From contig JACJNX010000103.1 in the NCBI GenBank assembly GCA_014695255.1, positions 1-51,633 of the forward strand: a stretch of 51,633 nt of DNA, in the 5' to 3' direction. This DNA is from Cyanobacteria bacterium FACHB-63. GTDB lineage: Bacteria; Cyanobacteriota; Cyanobacteriia; Leptolyngbyales; Leptolyngbyaceae. This document shows, in pieces, positions 1-8,874 of this stretch; within the stretch, counting starts at the first letter, position 1; each line of letters begins with the position of its first letter. The translations under genes and the position numbers were made by a program. The notes beneath the pieces are model-generated. The model ran no database searches. It saw only the letters and a program-made list of their open reading frames with translations, and was not told the origin of the DNA.

Positions 1-2
1 TT

Positions 3-248
3 GAGGATCATCAAGGATGGGTATGGTCGATTGGTTTGCTCAATTCTGAAATAAAGCAATTGCCCAATCAGACGCTCATCAGTGGTAGCCAAGATGAAAC
101 GGTGAAGTTGTGGGATCTTGAAACGGCTGACTGTTTCGAGACATGGCGAACCCCACGCCCTTATGAATGTATGAACATTAGAAGGGTTACTGGATTAACA
201 GATGCTCAGAAATTTACGCTTAGAATGTTAGGCGCGATCGCAGATTAA
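3..248 (+). CDS. WD40-repeat protein, C-terminal end (partial)
   Basis: The gene is cut by the left edge of the window. The reading frame is open from base 3 and reads EDHQGWVWSI, then LISGSQDETVKLWDLETADC, which is one WD40 blade ending in the KLWD signature. It is followed by the tail PRPYECMNIRRVTGLTDAQK, which resembles the C-terminal tail common on large cyanobacterial WD40 proteins that often carry NB-ARC or TIR domains upstream. Only about 81 residues are visible, so the N-terminal effector or signalling domain is unknown. The TTG at 36 is internal and not a real start. It lies 176 bp upstream of the subtilase gene on the same strand. A membrane-linked WD40 protein also occurs in the CIS block at 35798, but that one lacks this tail. 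Confidence 0.8.
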   Translation, partial: EDHQGWVWSIGLLNSEIKQLPNQTLISGSQDETVKLWDLETADCFETWRTPRPYECMNIRRVTGLTDAQKFTLRMLGAIAD

Positions 249-424
249 GGAATGAGCGCCAAGCAAAGCTCCGCATATAATCGCCTAGCGAGCAATGTCT
301 CTGGCTTTTATCCGACTTTTTCCTGACTTTCTCCGACCGACAAGGCGTAGGCAGGGGGCTTATTCTAATCACCAAGCAGCAATTTCTCATTTAACACTGC
401 GCTTTTCAATTGTTAAGATATCCC

Positions 425-3400
425 ATGTTTACCCCAGAACAAACTGCAAATCTGCTTAACCGTGCCACGCAATTAAGCTCACCCGACCCAATTCTTCGGG
501 CGAATGCTCTTGCTGACCTCACTTCGCTTAGTGGTGTTGCTGACCCCTTCCAAAATGCACCAATCTATTCTTCTAGTTGTACGAGCGGTCCAGTGTACTT
601 GGGCGAAGGCAATCACCGAGTCACCACAGGCGCGGGGAATGATCAAGTGTATGTCGGAGCGGGAAATGACTTTGTTGATGCGGGCAATGGAAATAACACA
701 CTGTACATGGGAGAAGGGTTTAATATTGCGATCGCTGGATTAGGCAACACCACGGTTTATGGAGGCGCTGCCACCGATATTGTGAATGTAGGCGATGGCA
801 ATCACACTCTCTACCTAGGCGAAGGCATCAACGTTGCTGTCATTGGAAGCGGCATTAATTTAGTTTATGCAGGTGCAGGCGATGACCTCATTCGCAGTGG
901 TGCTGGCAACGATACAATCTATGCAGGAGAAGGAAACAACTTTATCGCGTCTGGGACTGGCGCGGATACCGTTTATGTTGGCAGTGGACAGAACCAGTTT
1001 GAACTCAATATCGGCTGCGGTTCTGTGACGATCATTGGCTTTAAGCCAGGAAATACCCTTAGCTTGGGCGAGGAACTTGACGCGGGACAGCTATCTTTTA
1101 CAATCGAGAATGGCGACATGCTATTGAAGGCAGGCGATGACTTATTAGCAACCGTAAAATGGACGCAGCTAACAAGCCTACCCATCCTTGATGATTCTTT
1201 TTCCGAGCAATTTACTGAAATCCTGACGGACTTCACACAGCAACTAGAGAGCGCTTCAAATCTGGACTCTATTGATTTAGCGCCAGGTTTGGATGCTGCA
1301 TTAAAGAAAATTGACGCGATTCTCAGCAACAGTCCAGACAATTCTGCTGATCTAGACACTGCTCTAGCAGAGTTAGACAGTATTCTTTCCGCTAGAGAAA
1401 CGGCTGAATCTTCCAGCTTAGAAAGTATCTTGGCAGAGCTAGATCGCTTTGCTCAAGAAGCTTGGGCAGATTTTCCAGCAGGGGACGATCGCACTGAGCT
1501 AGAAGCTATCACTACAGAGTTCGTTGCGGAAGTCAAACAAGCAATCATTGAAGGCTACAAACGCAGTACTTTAGCCATTCCAACTTATTTTGCAAATCAA
1601 GAAAGTGGACAGATTGACCTAGGGGAATTAGACGAGTCCGATCCGGCAAATACGACTTTCAATTTTGCATCCAGCAATCAACCGCTAATCGGCATCATTG
1701 ATACGGGATTTAGTGGCACGAATCCTGATATTGATTACAATCGCGTTTTATTAGGGCGCGATCGCATCGACCACGACAGCAATCCTCTACTCGGCAGCGA
1801 CGAAGCAGAAGATCACGGCACTCCCATTCTTGGCATCATCGGTGCAACGCGAGATAACCAACTCGGCATTAACGGCATTAATGACAAGGCTCCATTATGG
1901 TTAGGGCGTGCGGTTGGTTCAGGCAGATGGGCAGAATCTTTAATTGAGTTTGTCGATGCTGCCAAAGCTTCCAATCAACCCAATGCTGTCATTAACCTCA
2001 GCTTTGATTTAGTTCAAATCAATTCAGATGGCAGTCGCACGACTCGAACTAACCTCACGGCAGCGGAACGGGCAGCACTCGAATATGCCCGTCAAAACAG
2101 AGTGCTAGTGGTCGTCGCGGCAGGCAATGAAGGAGGAGAAATTTCTGCGCTGGGTCAAGCCTCACGGGAATTTGACAATGTGATTACAGTTGGGGCAGTC
2201 GATGGCAACGCTCGGGCTAGCTATTCGAGCTATGGGAATGGGCTGGATATCGTCGCTTCTGGGGGAACAGATGAAACGCCTGTTATCTCCACGGTCGAAG
2301 ATGGTTTAGGCATTATGAGCGGAACTTCGATCGCATCTGCCAGAGTCACGGGAGCAATTTCTCAAGTTTGGGCAGCCAATCCTCAACTCAGCTACCGTCA
2401 GGTGATTGGCATTCTCAAAGCCACTGCAACCGATCTCAAAACGCTTGGTTGGGACGAGGAAACGGGAGCAGGGTTACTGAATCTATCTGCCTCGGTTGAG
2501 CGAGCAACTCGAACCACTCCCGCTGCCGCATTGGATGCCCCAGACACCTCTGCTCCAGTGCTGTCGAGCGATTTATTTGAGCAGGCTGCTCTAGAACGTC
2601 CAGCTTGGAAGAAACCCAGTTGGGTGAAGAAAGTACAAGGTGCAGGACAGAAGTTTGCGACGAAACTGCAAACCGTGACCAAAAAGATTGCTCGAACTAG
2701 CGCGAGTCTCGCGAAGCAAGCAATTCAAACGACTGGCGCAGGACTCAGCAAAGCGTGGAAAGCCACAACTGCAACGTTTCGATCGATTTCAAGCCCACTC
2801 GACCTTTTACTTCCAGGGGGCGGTCGCCCGATGTCAAGTCGCGAAATCAACGTTGCAAAATCGGTGTTCGGGGACGCGATCGACTACAGCAAAGTTCTTC
2901 TTGATCAATATTCCGTTCTTGCGCTCACCAGTGGATTGAAGTCAACGATTAGCGATCGGGGTGCTGGGGGAGTCTCGACGAGTAGACCTTTTGTTTTGGG
3001 CAACACCATCAAGTATTTTGGTGCGATCGATAATGCAACGTTAATTCATGAGCTAACTCACATTTGGCAATATCAAAAGACAGGTCCGATTTATATTAGC
3101 CGTGCTACAACAGACCAGCGTTCAGAAAAAGGGTATGACTATGGCGGGATACCAGAACTCATTCTCCGGAAAAGACTGGTCGGTCAAGGAACGATTCGGA
3201 GCTTTGATAAAACGGCTGAGAAGCAAGCAACCTTAGTAGAGGACTACTATAGACTACGAGAAAACTCCAAAGATACTATCACTAGTCCCTTTCAAACTCC
3301 CTTGGTTCCAAGAAGTATATCAGGTCCTGTGTATGCTTCAGGCGGTGGCACCAACTTTGTCAACAAGTATGACTTACCACTCTATGCTCATTACGTCCAA

Positions 3401-4195
3401 GGTGTCTCCACGCTGAGTCTTGAAGAGCTGGTGCCTCAGCAGTATCGTCCAAGTGATATTGCAGGGAGCCGTACCGATTCTGCATTTAACCTGGGTACGT
3501 TTACCCTTGGCAATTCTTATCAGTATGACCCAGAATGGATTACGAGCGACGACACCGTTGACTATTATCGATTTAAGGTAGATAGTCAGTCAGACTGGAA
3601 AGTAATGATGAGCGGCTATGCGCCATCCCGCCCTGAACTTACCCTTGGAAACAGCAATGATGCTTTAATCAATTATCCAATCGATTTCATTTATAGGTCT
3701 GCCGATGAGACTACTGAACTGTATCTGAAGAATTTGCCAGCAGGCGAATATTATTTGCGGGTTGTCTATACCAATGGCAGTACCCCTTATCAATTAAAAT
3801 TCGAGCCTTTAGATCCAGATAGTGTTCCTCTGATTGCTACAGATTTGGGAGGACTCAATTTAACCCGGAGAGATCGATTACGAGTTGTAACGGATAAAAT
3901 TGGGTTTATAGAAATCTATGGTCTCGATCGTGATGATTATTACCGCTTCTCGTTAACGAGCCGCAATTCTAGTGTTGCTCTGACATTGCAGAGCGAAGAC
4001 CCAGTTAGCTTTGAATTGTATGATGCCAATTTGAAGCCAATTAAGGTTGTCAACAATTTAGGTAACACGTTCTTGCCCTCTAAATCACTGGAACCAGGAA
4101 CCTACTATGTTCGCGTATCGCCAGGAACAGATTTGCTTCCGACTGACTATGAGTTGACATTGAATGCGTTCCAAGCGAACTTCCCGTTCGTTTAG
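425..4195 (+). CDS. RTX-like repeat / subtilisin-like protease / HELTH metallopeptidase-like / PPC-domain protein
   Basis: A large multidomain protein of 1256 aa if it starts at the ATG at 425; a TTG lies 15 nt upstream. Residues about 60-210 are RTX-like glycine/aspartate repeats ([20 protein letters not shown] type), which suggests calcium binding. Residues about 420-680 are a subtilisin (S8) domain with a complete triad: Asp426 in IIDTGFSG, His464 in DHGTP, Ser635 in GTSIASA, and oxyanion Asn568 in AAGNEGG. Residues about 800-900 form a second domain with HELTH (875-879) followed by IWQYQ, resembling the HELTH domain of eCIS DUF4157 proteins. The C-terminal about 250 residues look like two pre-peptidase C-terminal (PPC) beta modules ([11 protein letters not shown] and [11 protein letters not shown]). 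There is no N-terminal signal peptide. It lies next to CIS block A, so it could be a CIS cargo protein, a type I secreted protease, or neither. The family calls are firm; the role is inferred. Confidence 0.85.
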   Translation: MFTPEQTANLLNRATQLSSPDPILRANALADLTSLSGVADPFQNAPIYSSSCTSGPVYLGEGNHRVTTGAGNDQVYVGAGNDFVDAGNGNNTLYMGEGFNIAIAGLGNTTVYGGAATDIVNVGDGNHTLYLGEGINVAVIGSGINLVYAGAGDDLIRSGAGNDTIYAGEGNNFIASGTGADTVYVGSGQNQFELNIGCGSVTIIGFKPGNTLSLGEELDAGQLSFTIENGDMLLKAGDDLLATVKWTQLTSLPILDDSFSEQFTEILTDFTQQLESASNLDSIDLAPGLDAALKKIDAILSNSPDNSADLDTALAELDSILSARETAESSSLESILAELDRFAQEAWADFPAGDDRTELEAITTEFVAEVKQAIIEGYKRSTLAIPTYFANQESGQIDLGELDESDPANTTFNFASSNQPLIGIIDTGFSGTNPDIDYNRVLLGRDRIDHDSNPLLGSDEAEDHGTPILGIIGATRDNQLGINGINDKAPLWLGRAVGSGRWAESLIEFVDAAKASNQPNAVINLSFDLVQINSDGSRTTRTNLTAAERAALEYARQNRVLVVVAAGNEGGEISALGQASREFDNVITVGAVDGNARASYSSYGNGLDIVASGGTDETPVISTVEDGLGIMSGTSIASARVTGAISQVWAANPQLSYRQVIGILKATATDLKTLGWDEETGAGLLNLSASVERATRTTPAAALDAPDTSAPVLSSDLFEQAALERPAWKKPSWVKKVQGAGQKFATKLQTVTKKIARTSASLAKQAIQTTGAGLSKAWKATTATFRSISSPLDLLLPGGGRPMSSREINVAKSVFGDAIDYSKVLLDQYSVLALTSGLKSTISDRGAGGVSTSRPFVLGNTIKYFGAIDNATLIHELTHIWQYQKTGPIYISRATTDQRSEKGYDYGGIPELILRKRLVGQGTIRSFDKTAEKQATLVEDYYRLRENSKDTITSPFQTPLVPRSISGPVYASGGGTNFVNKYDLPLYAHYVQGVSTLSLEELVPQQYRPSDIAGSRTDSAFNLGTFTLGNSYQYDPEWITSDDTVDYYRFKVDSQSDWKVMMSGYAPSRPELTLGNSNDALINYPIDFIYRSADETTELYLKNLPAGEYYLRVVYTNGSTPYQLKFEPLDPDSVPLIATDLGGLNLTRRDRLRVVTDKIGFIEIYGLDRDDYYRFSLTSRNSSVALTLQSEDPVSFELYDANLKPIKVVNNLGNTFLPSKSLEPGTYYVRVSPGTDLLPTDYELTLNAFQANFPFV

Positions 4196-4675
4196 GCTTC
4201 AAATGTTGGTTGTGTCGCAAAAATGGTAAGGTGTGGAAGCTCAATTTTCTCTAGCCTTGCTCTCAATGACGACTGCCTCCTTGTTCAAATGGCATCACTT
4301 TCTGCCTGAAATCATCTTGCTGAATATGCGCTGGTATTGTCGTTATTCCCTGAGCTACCGAGATTTGGAGGAGATGATGCAAGAGCGCGGAGTCGAGGTG
4401 GATCATTCCACAATCAATCGCTGGGTACTGAAATTTGCGCCAGAACTAGACAAGCGGATTCGTGGGTTCTTGAAGCCCACGAACGACTCGTGGAGAGTCG
4501 ACGAGACGTACATTCAAATCCGAGGAGCGTGGAAATACCTGTACCGAGCGGTAGGTTCGGAGGGCAATACCCTAGACTTCATGCTGAGTGCGAAGCGGAA
4601 TGGGAAGGCAGCAGCCCGCTTTTTTCGCAAAGTGCTGGGAGCAAAGCATACTCAAACTCCACGAGTCAGACACTC

Positions 4676-4720
4676 CCGACAAAGTCGGTGGCTTTGTGAG
4701 TGTGACCGCCTCAAAGGCGG
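4676..4720. repeat. Paired subterminal hairpins of the IS200-like element
   Basis: Two short perfect stems, ccgac/gtcgg around aaa and ccgcct/aggcgg around caa, lie just inside the left boundary, which is the 3' end relative to tnpA. Such hairpins are recognised by Y1 transposases of this family. The matching hairpin at the other end is at 5270-5286. Confidence 0.6.
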
Positions 4721-4751
4721 GTGTCCTTGCCGGGGGATACGACATCAAACG

Positions 4752-5171
4752 CTAGAATTGTCCTCCCTTGTCTGCAATATCTTGTTCCCGAATGTAACGC
4801 TTCACTGCCTCTAGCTCAAATCTAACCGTCGAGACCGCCTAGCCTCGCGCCCAGAAATGTTCTCCAACAAAATTCTGTTGCTTACCTCGAAACTGTCGAG
4901 CAATGGCAATGGCACTTTTGCCCTTAATGAACCCAATCACAAATGAAACAGCATATTTGGGCAGAATTTCAATACACATATGCACATGATCGGGCATCAG
5001 ATGTCCTTCGAGAATGCGGCATTCTTTCTGACGCGCCAGTTCATGAAAAATCGGTCCGAGAAACTTCCGAATCTCACCGAACATCACCTTGCGGCGGTAT
5101 TTTGGCACAAACACCACATGATACTTACAATCCCACTTGCTGTGAGACAGGCTTTGATACAATTCCGACAT
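4752..5171 (-). pseudogene. tnpA: IS200-type Y1 transposase (TnpA) with an internal amber codon
   Basis: Starting at the ATG at 5171, the product reads MSELYQSLSHSKWDCKYHVV, then FVPKYRRKVMFG and LMPDHVHMCIEI. The last segment contains the HVH form of the HUH metal-binding motif of IS200/IS605 TnpA. The frame stops at TAG (4839-4841) after HFWARG, exactly where homologues have Tyr. Beyond the stop the same frame continues AVSTVRFELEAVKRYIREQD to a TAG at 4752-4754, giving the normal 139-140 codon length. The distal part includes the YIREQ segment expected to carry the nucleophilic tyrosine, so the truncated 110-aa product should be inactive unless the amber codon is read through. Confidence 0.85.
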
Positions 5172-5727
5172 TGTTCTTTTCTCCTACGGATTTTGGCTCA
5201 CTCAGCCACCGTAGGAGTTACTTTACGTCGGCAACCGGACTCCGGGAACGCTCAAAGCTGTGCGAGTCGCACTGGTAAAACCAGTGGCTTCCCTCAGATA
5301 ATTAGTGATCACGGTCGATAAGAACGCGGCTTATCCCGTTGCCATGGATGAGTTGAAGCAAGACAAGACCTTGAAAGCCGAGACCGAATTGCGGCAGAAT
5401 AAATACTTGAACAACCGGATTGAGCAAGACCATCGGAACATCAAACGGATTGTGAGACCGATGATGGGATTTCAATCGTTCAACAGTGCAAGGAGAACAC
5501 TGCGCGGGATTGAGGCAATGAGTATGATTCGCAAAGGACAAGTGAAAGGAATCAACCAAGGAGACAGTGTATCTCAAGCACAGTTTATTAACGAAATCTT
5601 CGGAGTGATTGCTTAAATTAGTACGAACGAGACCGGTTCGTTTGTTACTTTAGAATCTTTGCGACACAACCCGGTCGAGCAGGTCACGTCATGCCTAGAA
5701 ATTCCTCATTCTCCCCCTGACTAAACA

Positions 5728-6645
5728 CTAGTTTTGTGGATTTTCAGCATCAGTTGAATCACCCTGGTTGTTCATCTCAGAGGCTTCTTCAATTATGGGA
5801 CTTTCAGATTCTTTCGGTTTATTCTCACGCTTTTGAGGACTGACAACCTCCTTCCAAGCTGCCTTTGCAGCCGCTCCCAGTCTTTTGCTCACTTCAGCCG
5901 CTCCCTTTAGCGTTGCGGCTCCCAATTGTCCTCCTAATTCTGTACTTCCTTTCGCAATAGACTGCCAATACTTATTGGCTTCTTTCTCGAATTGGTCAGG
6001 ATCAATCAGTCGTTTGTTCTCGATCGAGTCTTTTGCTCGTTGAATCGCTTTGAGATAGGTATCACGAGTCAGGTTGCCTGCGGCTTTCAATTCAGCCACG
6101 ACTCGCTGATTGATTGCGGCAAACAGGGCTTGAGTTTGAGCAGCCGGACTAGGACTCATTGACTCAGATTCAATTTTGACCAAAGCCGAGGATTCTGCTG
6201 GAAGTACTTCCACGTCAAGCACTTCTTCGGGTTCTGGTTCGTCTGGCTCTATTGTGGCTGGAATCGTAAAATTCACTACGGTTGCATCAATGCTCCCGAT
6301 CACCGTTGCTTCCGGTTCTTCTAATGGTTCCGGTACAGCTTCGAGCATCAAGATGAATTCTCCGATTCGGATGACATCTCCGGGATGCAGTAGATAGGGC
6401 TGACTTGCGATCGCAGCTTCTCCTTGAACGGTTGAACCGTTGCTGCTTCCCAAGTCGCTGAAATAGTATTGTCCATCTTGACGCGAGAACTGAGCATGGA
6501 GACGGCTGACTCTAGGACTATCGAGCACTAATCCTGAGCTTTGTCCGCGTCCGATAAAACAGGTTCCGCCTTCAATGATCGCATGAATCAGGTTGAGTTC
6601 CTTGATCGCTGCTTGAGTGTCTGCATTCAGAACTGTGACTTTCAT
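5728..6645 (-). CDS. FHA-domain protein, CIS block A
   Basis: 305 aa. Residues 1-105 are an FHA phosphothreonine-binding domain with the usual signature: FIGRGQSSGLVLD, then SRLHAQF, DLGSSNGSTV and GDVIRIGEF. The linker at about 110-150 is rich in Glu and Pro and contains EATVIGSIDATVVNF, a (D/E)xTV motif resembling the phospho-acceptor segment of bacterial FHA switch proteins such as GarA/OdhI. Residues 165-270 are predicted helical (QALFAAINQRVVAELKAAG, then YWQSIAKG), and the C-terminus is charged. It is the last gene of the minus-strand CIS operon, 15 bp after the FHA/MGS gene, whose FHA domain is a close paralogue. A role as a phosphorylation-controlled CIS assembly or firing factor is inferred from context. 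Confidence 0.85.
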   Translation of the reverse strand: MKVTVLNADTQAAIKELNLIHAIIEGGTCFIGRGQSSGLVLDSPRVSRLHAQFSRQDGQYYFSDLGSSNGSTVQGEAAIASQPYLLHPGDVIRIGEFILMLEAVPEPLEEPEATVIGSIDATVVNFTIPATIEPDEPEPEEVLDVEVLPAESSALVKIESESMSPSPAAQTQALFAAINQRVVAELKAAGNLTRDTYLKAIQRAKDSIENKRLIDPDQFEKEANKYWQSIAKGSTELGGQLGAATLKGAAEVSKRLGAAAKAAWKEVVSPQKRENKPKESESPIIEEASEMNNQGDSTDAENPQN

Positions 6646-6660
6646 TGATGCCTCCTCCTG

Positions 6661-8694
6661 TTACCGTGTGGCAACAACGGTTTGAATGTAGTGAAGCAAA
6701 GCATCAGCCGTGGGTGCATTGGTGGCAAACAAGACTCGATACACATTGCAGGAGCGGGAGAGTGCATCATCATTGACTTGGGTCGGCTGAGGTGCGAGAA
6801 AATCCCTGAGAAAGATGACGGCTAACACTTGATCGGAAGTGATCAAAGTGTTGATTGTCTGGTAGCCACCAGAAGAAACGGCTGGAGTTTGCTGAGAAAT
6901 GGTGAATCTCAAGGAGTGACGCAGGGCATCGCTGACTGTTGGAGTTGCGATCGTTTTACATTGCTTCAATAAGTCCTGATAGCGATCAACCAGTTGTTCT
7001 AGCTCTTCGATTTGACTATCGTTGGCTAAAAGAGCAATGTATTTTGTTGGAGCGATCGGAAGTTTCTCGGCAGCGGGTGTTTCTGGTTCTGAAGGGGTTA
7101 GCTCTGCGATCGATTCAGGCTGATCGATTGAATTATCGGCTGTTATTGCGATCGCAGGCTCTATCTCGTCTAACGCAGGTTCTTCGGGTTCTACTTCCGG
7201 CGTAGAAGTAATTTCGGAAATGGGTTGTTCTAATGATTCTGAGGTCGGGACGATGGTTGGCTCTTCTATAATGGGTTCAGTGAATAAGTCTTCGAGTTGT
7301 TCTAATGGTTCTGAAGTTTGCAGAATCGTTCTATCCTCTGGAACTTCCTCGATACTAGAGTCAGTAACAGGAAGTGAGTCTTCCCAAGGATCAGCTTCTA
7401 GAGCTTCTTCAATGTTATCCACAGATTCCGAACGAGGCACTTCCTCAAGGGGTTCAACCGCGATCGCTTCCTCGATGGGTTCATCTAATGCTGTTTGAGG
7501 TTCTTCAACCGGAATTGAATCGATGGGAGCAGGTTCAACGTTGATCGCTTCTGTCGCTGGAGTTGAATCGATTAAAGCGGGCGTTTCAACCGCGACCGCT
7601 TCCTCAAGGGGTTCATCCGGTAATTGAATAACTGTGGAATCGGTTAGAGCGGGTTCAACGTCGTCGATCGCTTCTGGCTCTAAAGTTGAATCAATTAGAG
7701 CGGGCGTTTCAACCGCGATAGATTCATCTGGTAGTTGAATAACTGTGGAATCGGTTAGAGCGGGTTCAACGTCGTCGATCGCTTCTGTCACTGGCTCGTC
7801 TGGTTCAGATAATTGAATGGTTGTGGAATCGGTTAGAGCAAGTTCAACGTCGCCGATCGCTTCTGGCTCTAGAGTTGAATCGGCGGGTGTTTCAACCGCG
7901 ATCACTTCCTCAGGAGGTTCATCTGGTAGTTGAATAGTTGTGGAATCGGTTAGAGCAGGTTCAACGTCGTCGATCGCTTCTGTCGCTGGCTCGTCTGGTT
8001 CGGATAGTTGGATGGTTGTGGAATCGGCCTCTGTTAGCTGAAGATCTGTTGTGGCTTCAGCAAGCATTGGTTCTGTTGCAAGCTCATCGATTTGATCTAA
8101 CTCAATCGAAGGGGTCTCTGGCTCTTCTTCCTGCACTGGAAGATCGATCGATTCGGTTGCAATTTCTGGGGGTTCGACAAAATCTTCTGAAAGTTCTTCT
8201 GGTGTTTCAGCTAAAATCGGTGCTTCTTCGGGAATTGGATCGGCGATCGCAGCAGTATTGTCTAGTTCAGGGACTTCGAGCAGCGGAGACTGAACTGGAG
8301 GAGCGATCGCACCAGATTGAAAACGACTAATCACAGTTGCGTTCGGATCGCCAATCACAGTCGCTGGTAGATCTTCGAGACTAATTTCATGGAGCAGCAG
8401 CACGAATTCGCCGACCCGAATGATATCGCCGGACTTTAGCACATAACCGTGATTTGCTTGCGCCAGTTGACCATTGATTGTTGAACCATTCGCACTTCCT
8501 AGATCATAAAAATAATACTGTCCCTGCTCTAACCGGAACTTTCCATGTAAGCGGCTCACATCAGGACTATCTAAAACGAGTGCCGAATTCGGAGAACGAC
8601 CGAAACTACATTCCCCGTGTTGTGCCACCGTTTCTGGTAAATCGATTTCTCGAATCTCCAGTTGAGTCTGTGCACTTAAAACTTTAACTTTCAT
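6661..8694 (-). CDS. FHA domain / acidic repeat linker / methylglyoxal-synthase-like domain fusion
   Basis: 677 aa in three parts. Residues 1-105 are an FHA domain (FGRSPNSALVLD, SRLHGKF, DLGSANGSTING). Residues about 110-545 are a very acidic, disordered, repetitive linker with five copies of DST(T/V)IQL separated by EP- and ET-rich text. Residues 551-677 align by eye with E. coli MgsA: KYIALLANDS matches KHIALVAHDH, IATPTVSDAL matches YATGTTGNLI, SGGYQTINTLI matches MGGDQQVGALI, and FATNAPTADALL matches VATNVATADFII. The catalytic residues recalled for MgsA (His19, Asp71, His98, Asp101) appear here as Asn, Tyr, Thr and Asn, so the domain is probably a non-catalytic fold used for binding. 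It sits between the DUF6760 ORF and the second FHA gene in the CIS operon. The domain assignment is by eye. Confidence 0.8.
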   Translation of the reverse strand: MKVKVLSAQTQLEIREIDLPETVAQHGECSFGRSPNSALVLDSPDVSRLHGKFRLEQGQYYFYDLGSANGSTINGQLAQANHGYVLKSGDIIRVGEFVLLLHEISLEDLPATVIGDPNATVISRFQSGAIAPPVQSPLLEVPELDNTAAIADPIPEEAPILAETPEELSEDFVEPPEIATESIDLPVQEEEPETPSIELDQIDELATEPMLAEATTDLQLTEADSTTIQLSEPDEPATEAIDDVEPALTDSTTIQLPDEPPEEVIAVETPADSTLEPEAIGDVELALTDSTTIQLSEPDEPVTEAIDDVEPALTDSTVIQLPDESIAVETPALIDSTLEPEAIDDVEPALTDSTVIQLPDEPLEEAVAVETPALIDSTPATEAINVEPAPIDSIPVEEPQTALDEPIEEAIAVEPLEEVPRSESVDNIEEALEADPWEDSLPVTDSSIEEVPEDRTILQTSEPLEQLEDLFTEPIIEEPTIVPTSESLEQPISEITSTPEVEPEEPALDEIEPAIAITADNSIDQPESIAELTPSEPETPAAEKLPIAPTKYIALLANDSQIEELEQLVDRYQDLLKQCKTIATPTVSDALRHSLRFTISQQTPAVSSGGYQTINTLITSDQVLAVIFLRDFLAPQPTQVNDDALSRSCNVYRVLFATNAPTADALLHYIQTVVATR
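7615..8040. repeat. Imperfect tandem repeats in the FHA/MGS linker
   Basis: Near-identical segments containing gtggaatcggttagagc, then gttcaacgtcgtcgatcgc, recur at about 7634, 7748, 7825 and 7943, with a partial copy near 8020. They encode the LTDST(T/V)IQL and AIDDVEPA units. The copies differ by a few bases and by spacer length, as expected for a repeat array that expands and contracts by recombination or slippage. Confidence 0.8.
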
Positions 8695-8709
8695 AATCGC
8701 GTTCCATGC

Positions 8710-8874
8710 TTATAAAGACGATCGCTGATTGATGCGGCTAATCTCATTCACCCAGCGTTGTCGCGCTTGATGCTCTAAGTTGAGAATGTCTTCTTGATGC
8801 CAGTGAAAATGATACGCGATGAAGGCTACCTCCTCGTATAATTGATTCGAGGGGTAGCTTATGACTCCCCCGAT
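8710..8874 (-). CDS. DUF6760-type small CIS protein, no standard start codon
   Basis: The minus-strand frame from about 8874 to the TAA at 8710-8712 encodes IGGVISYPSNQLYEEVAFIA, then YHFHWHQEDILNLEHQARQRWVNEISRIN. This matches the DUF6760 family that I know from CIS loci (YPSxxLYEEVAFIAYHFHW...LEHxxRxRWVxEISxIN). There is no ATG, GTG or TTG in this frame between the upstream in-frame stop and the conserved region; only ATC (8874) or ATA (8862) could initiate. The frame overlaps the end of the preceding CIS gene and lies -1 relative to it at a run of five G. It may therefore be made by a -1 frameshift, by a rare start codon, or be non-functional. The conserved sequence is certain; the start coordinate is nominal. 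Confidence 0.7.
   Translation of the reverse strand: MGGVISYPSNQLYEEVAFIAYHFHWHQEDILNLEHQARQRWVNEISRINQRSSL

Larger units (their letters stand above)
4667..5306. mobile_element. IS200-like element nested in the IS6 transposase
   Basis: About 640 bp of DNA interrupts the IS6 transposase after cgagt. It carries a minus-strand Y1 transposase gene and subterminal hairpins as in IS200/IS605 elements: ccgac-aaa-gtcgg at 4676-4688, ccgcct-caa-aggcgg at 4706-4720, and cactggt-aaa-accagtg at 5270-5286. The exact ends are uncertain by a few bases because agt occurs at both junctions. There are no inverted terminal repeats or target duplication, as expected for this family. No tnpB is present. Confidence 0.75.
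4266..5616 (+). pseudogene. IS6-family transposase, split by an IS200-like insertion
   Basis: The 5' part (4266-4666) encodes FKWHHFLPEIILLNMRWYCR, then SLSYRDLEEMM and DSWRVDETYIQIRG, the helix-turn-helix and first catalytic Asp region of IS6/IS240 DDE transposases. The 3' part (about 5307-5616) continues with VITVDKNAAYPVAMDELK, then RIEQDHRNIKR, which carries the rest of the DDE core. Joining base 4666 directly to 5307 restores one reading frame (247 aa from the GTG at 4233, 236 from the ATG at 4266), the normal family length. The ATG at 4266 is preferred because homologues begin just before the FKW motif. The gene is inactive as it stands. Confidence 0.85.
4208..5671. mobile_element. IS6-family insertion sequence (interrupted)
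   Basis: Bounded by perfect 14-bp inverted repeats, ggttgtgtcgcaaa at 4208-4221 and its complement at 5658-5671. It carries a broken IS6-family transposase. Without the nested IS200-like insertion (about 640 bp) the element would be about 824 bp, which fits the family. The 8 bases outside the two ends differ, so no target duplication is visible. The left end lies 12 bp after the stop of the subtilase gene, and the element separates that gene from CIS block A. Confidence 0.85.

Noticed and set aside
4200-5679. Eight-base target duplication for the IS6 element
   Set aside because: The flanking 8-mers (caaatgtt and cggtcgag) differ, so no duplication can be claimed; one side may have been rearranged.
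7615-8040. Repeat block as a CRISPR array
   Set aside because: The repeats are in frame, variable in spacing and encode the acidic FHA linker; there are no spacers of regular length and no cas genes.
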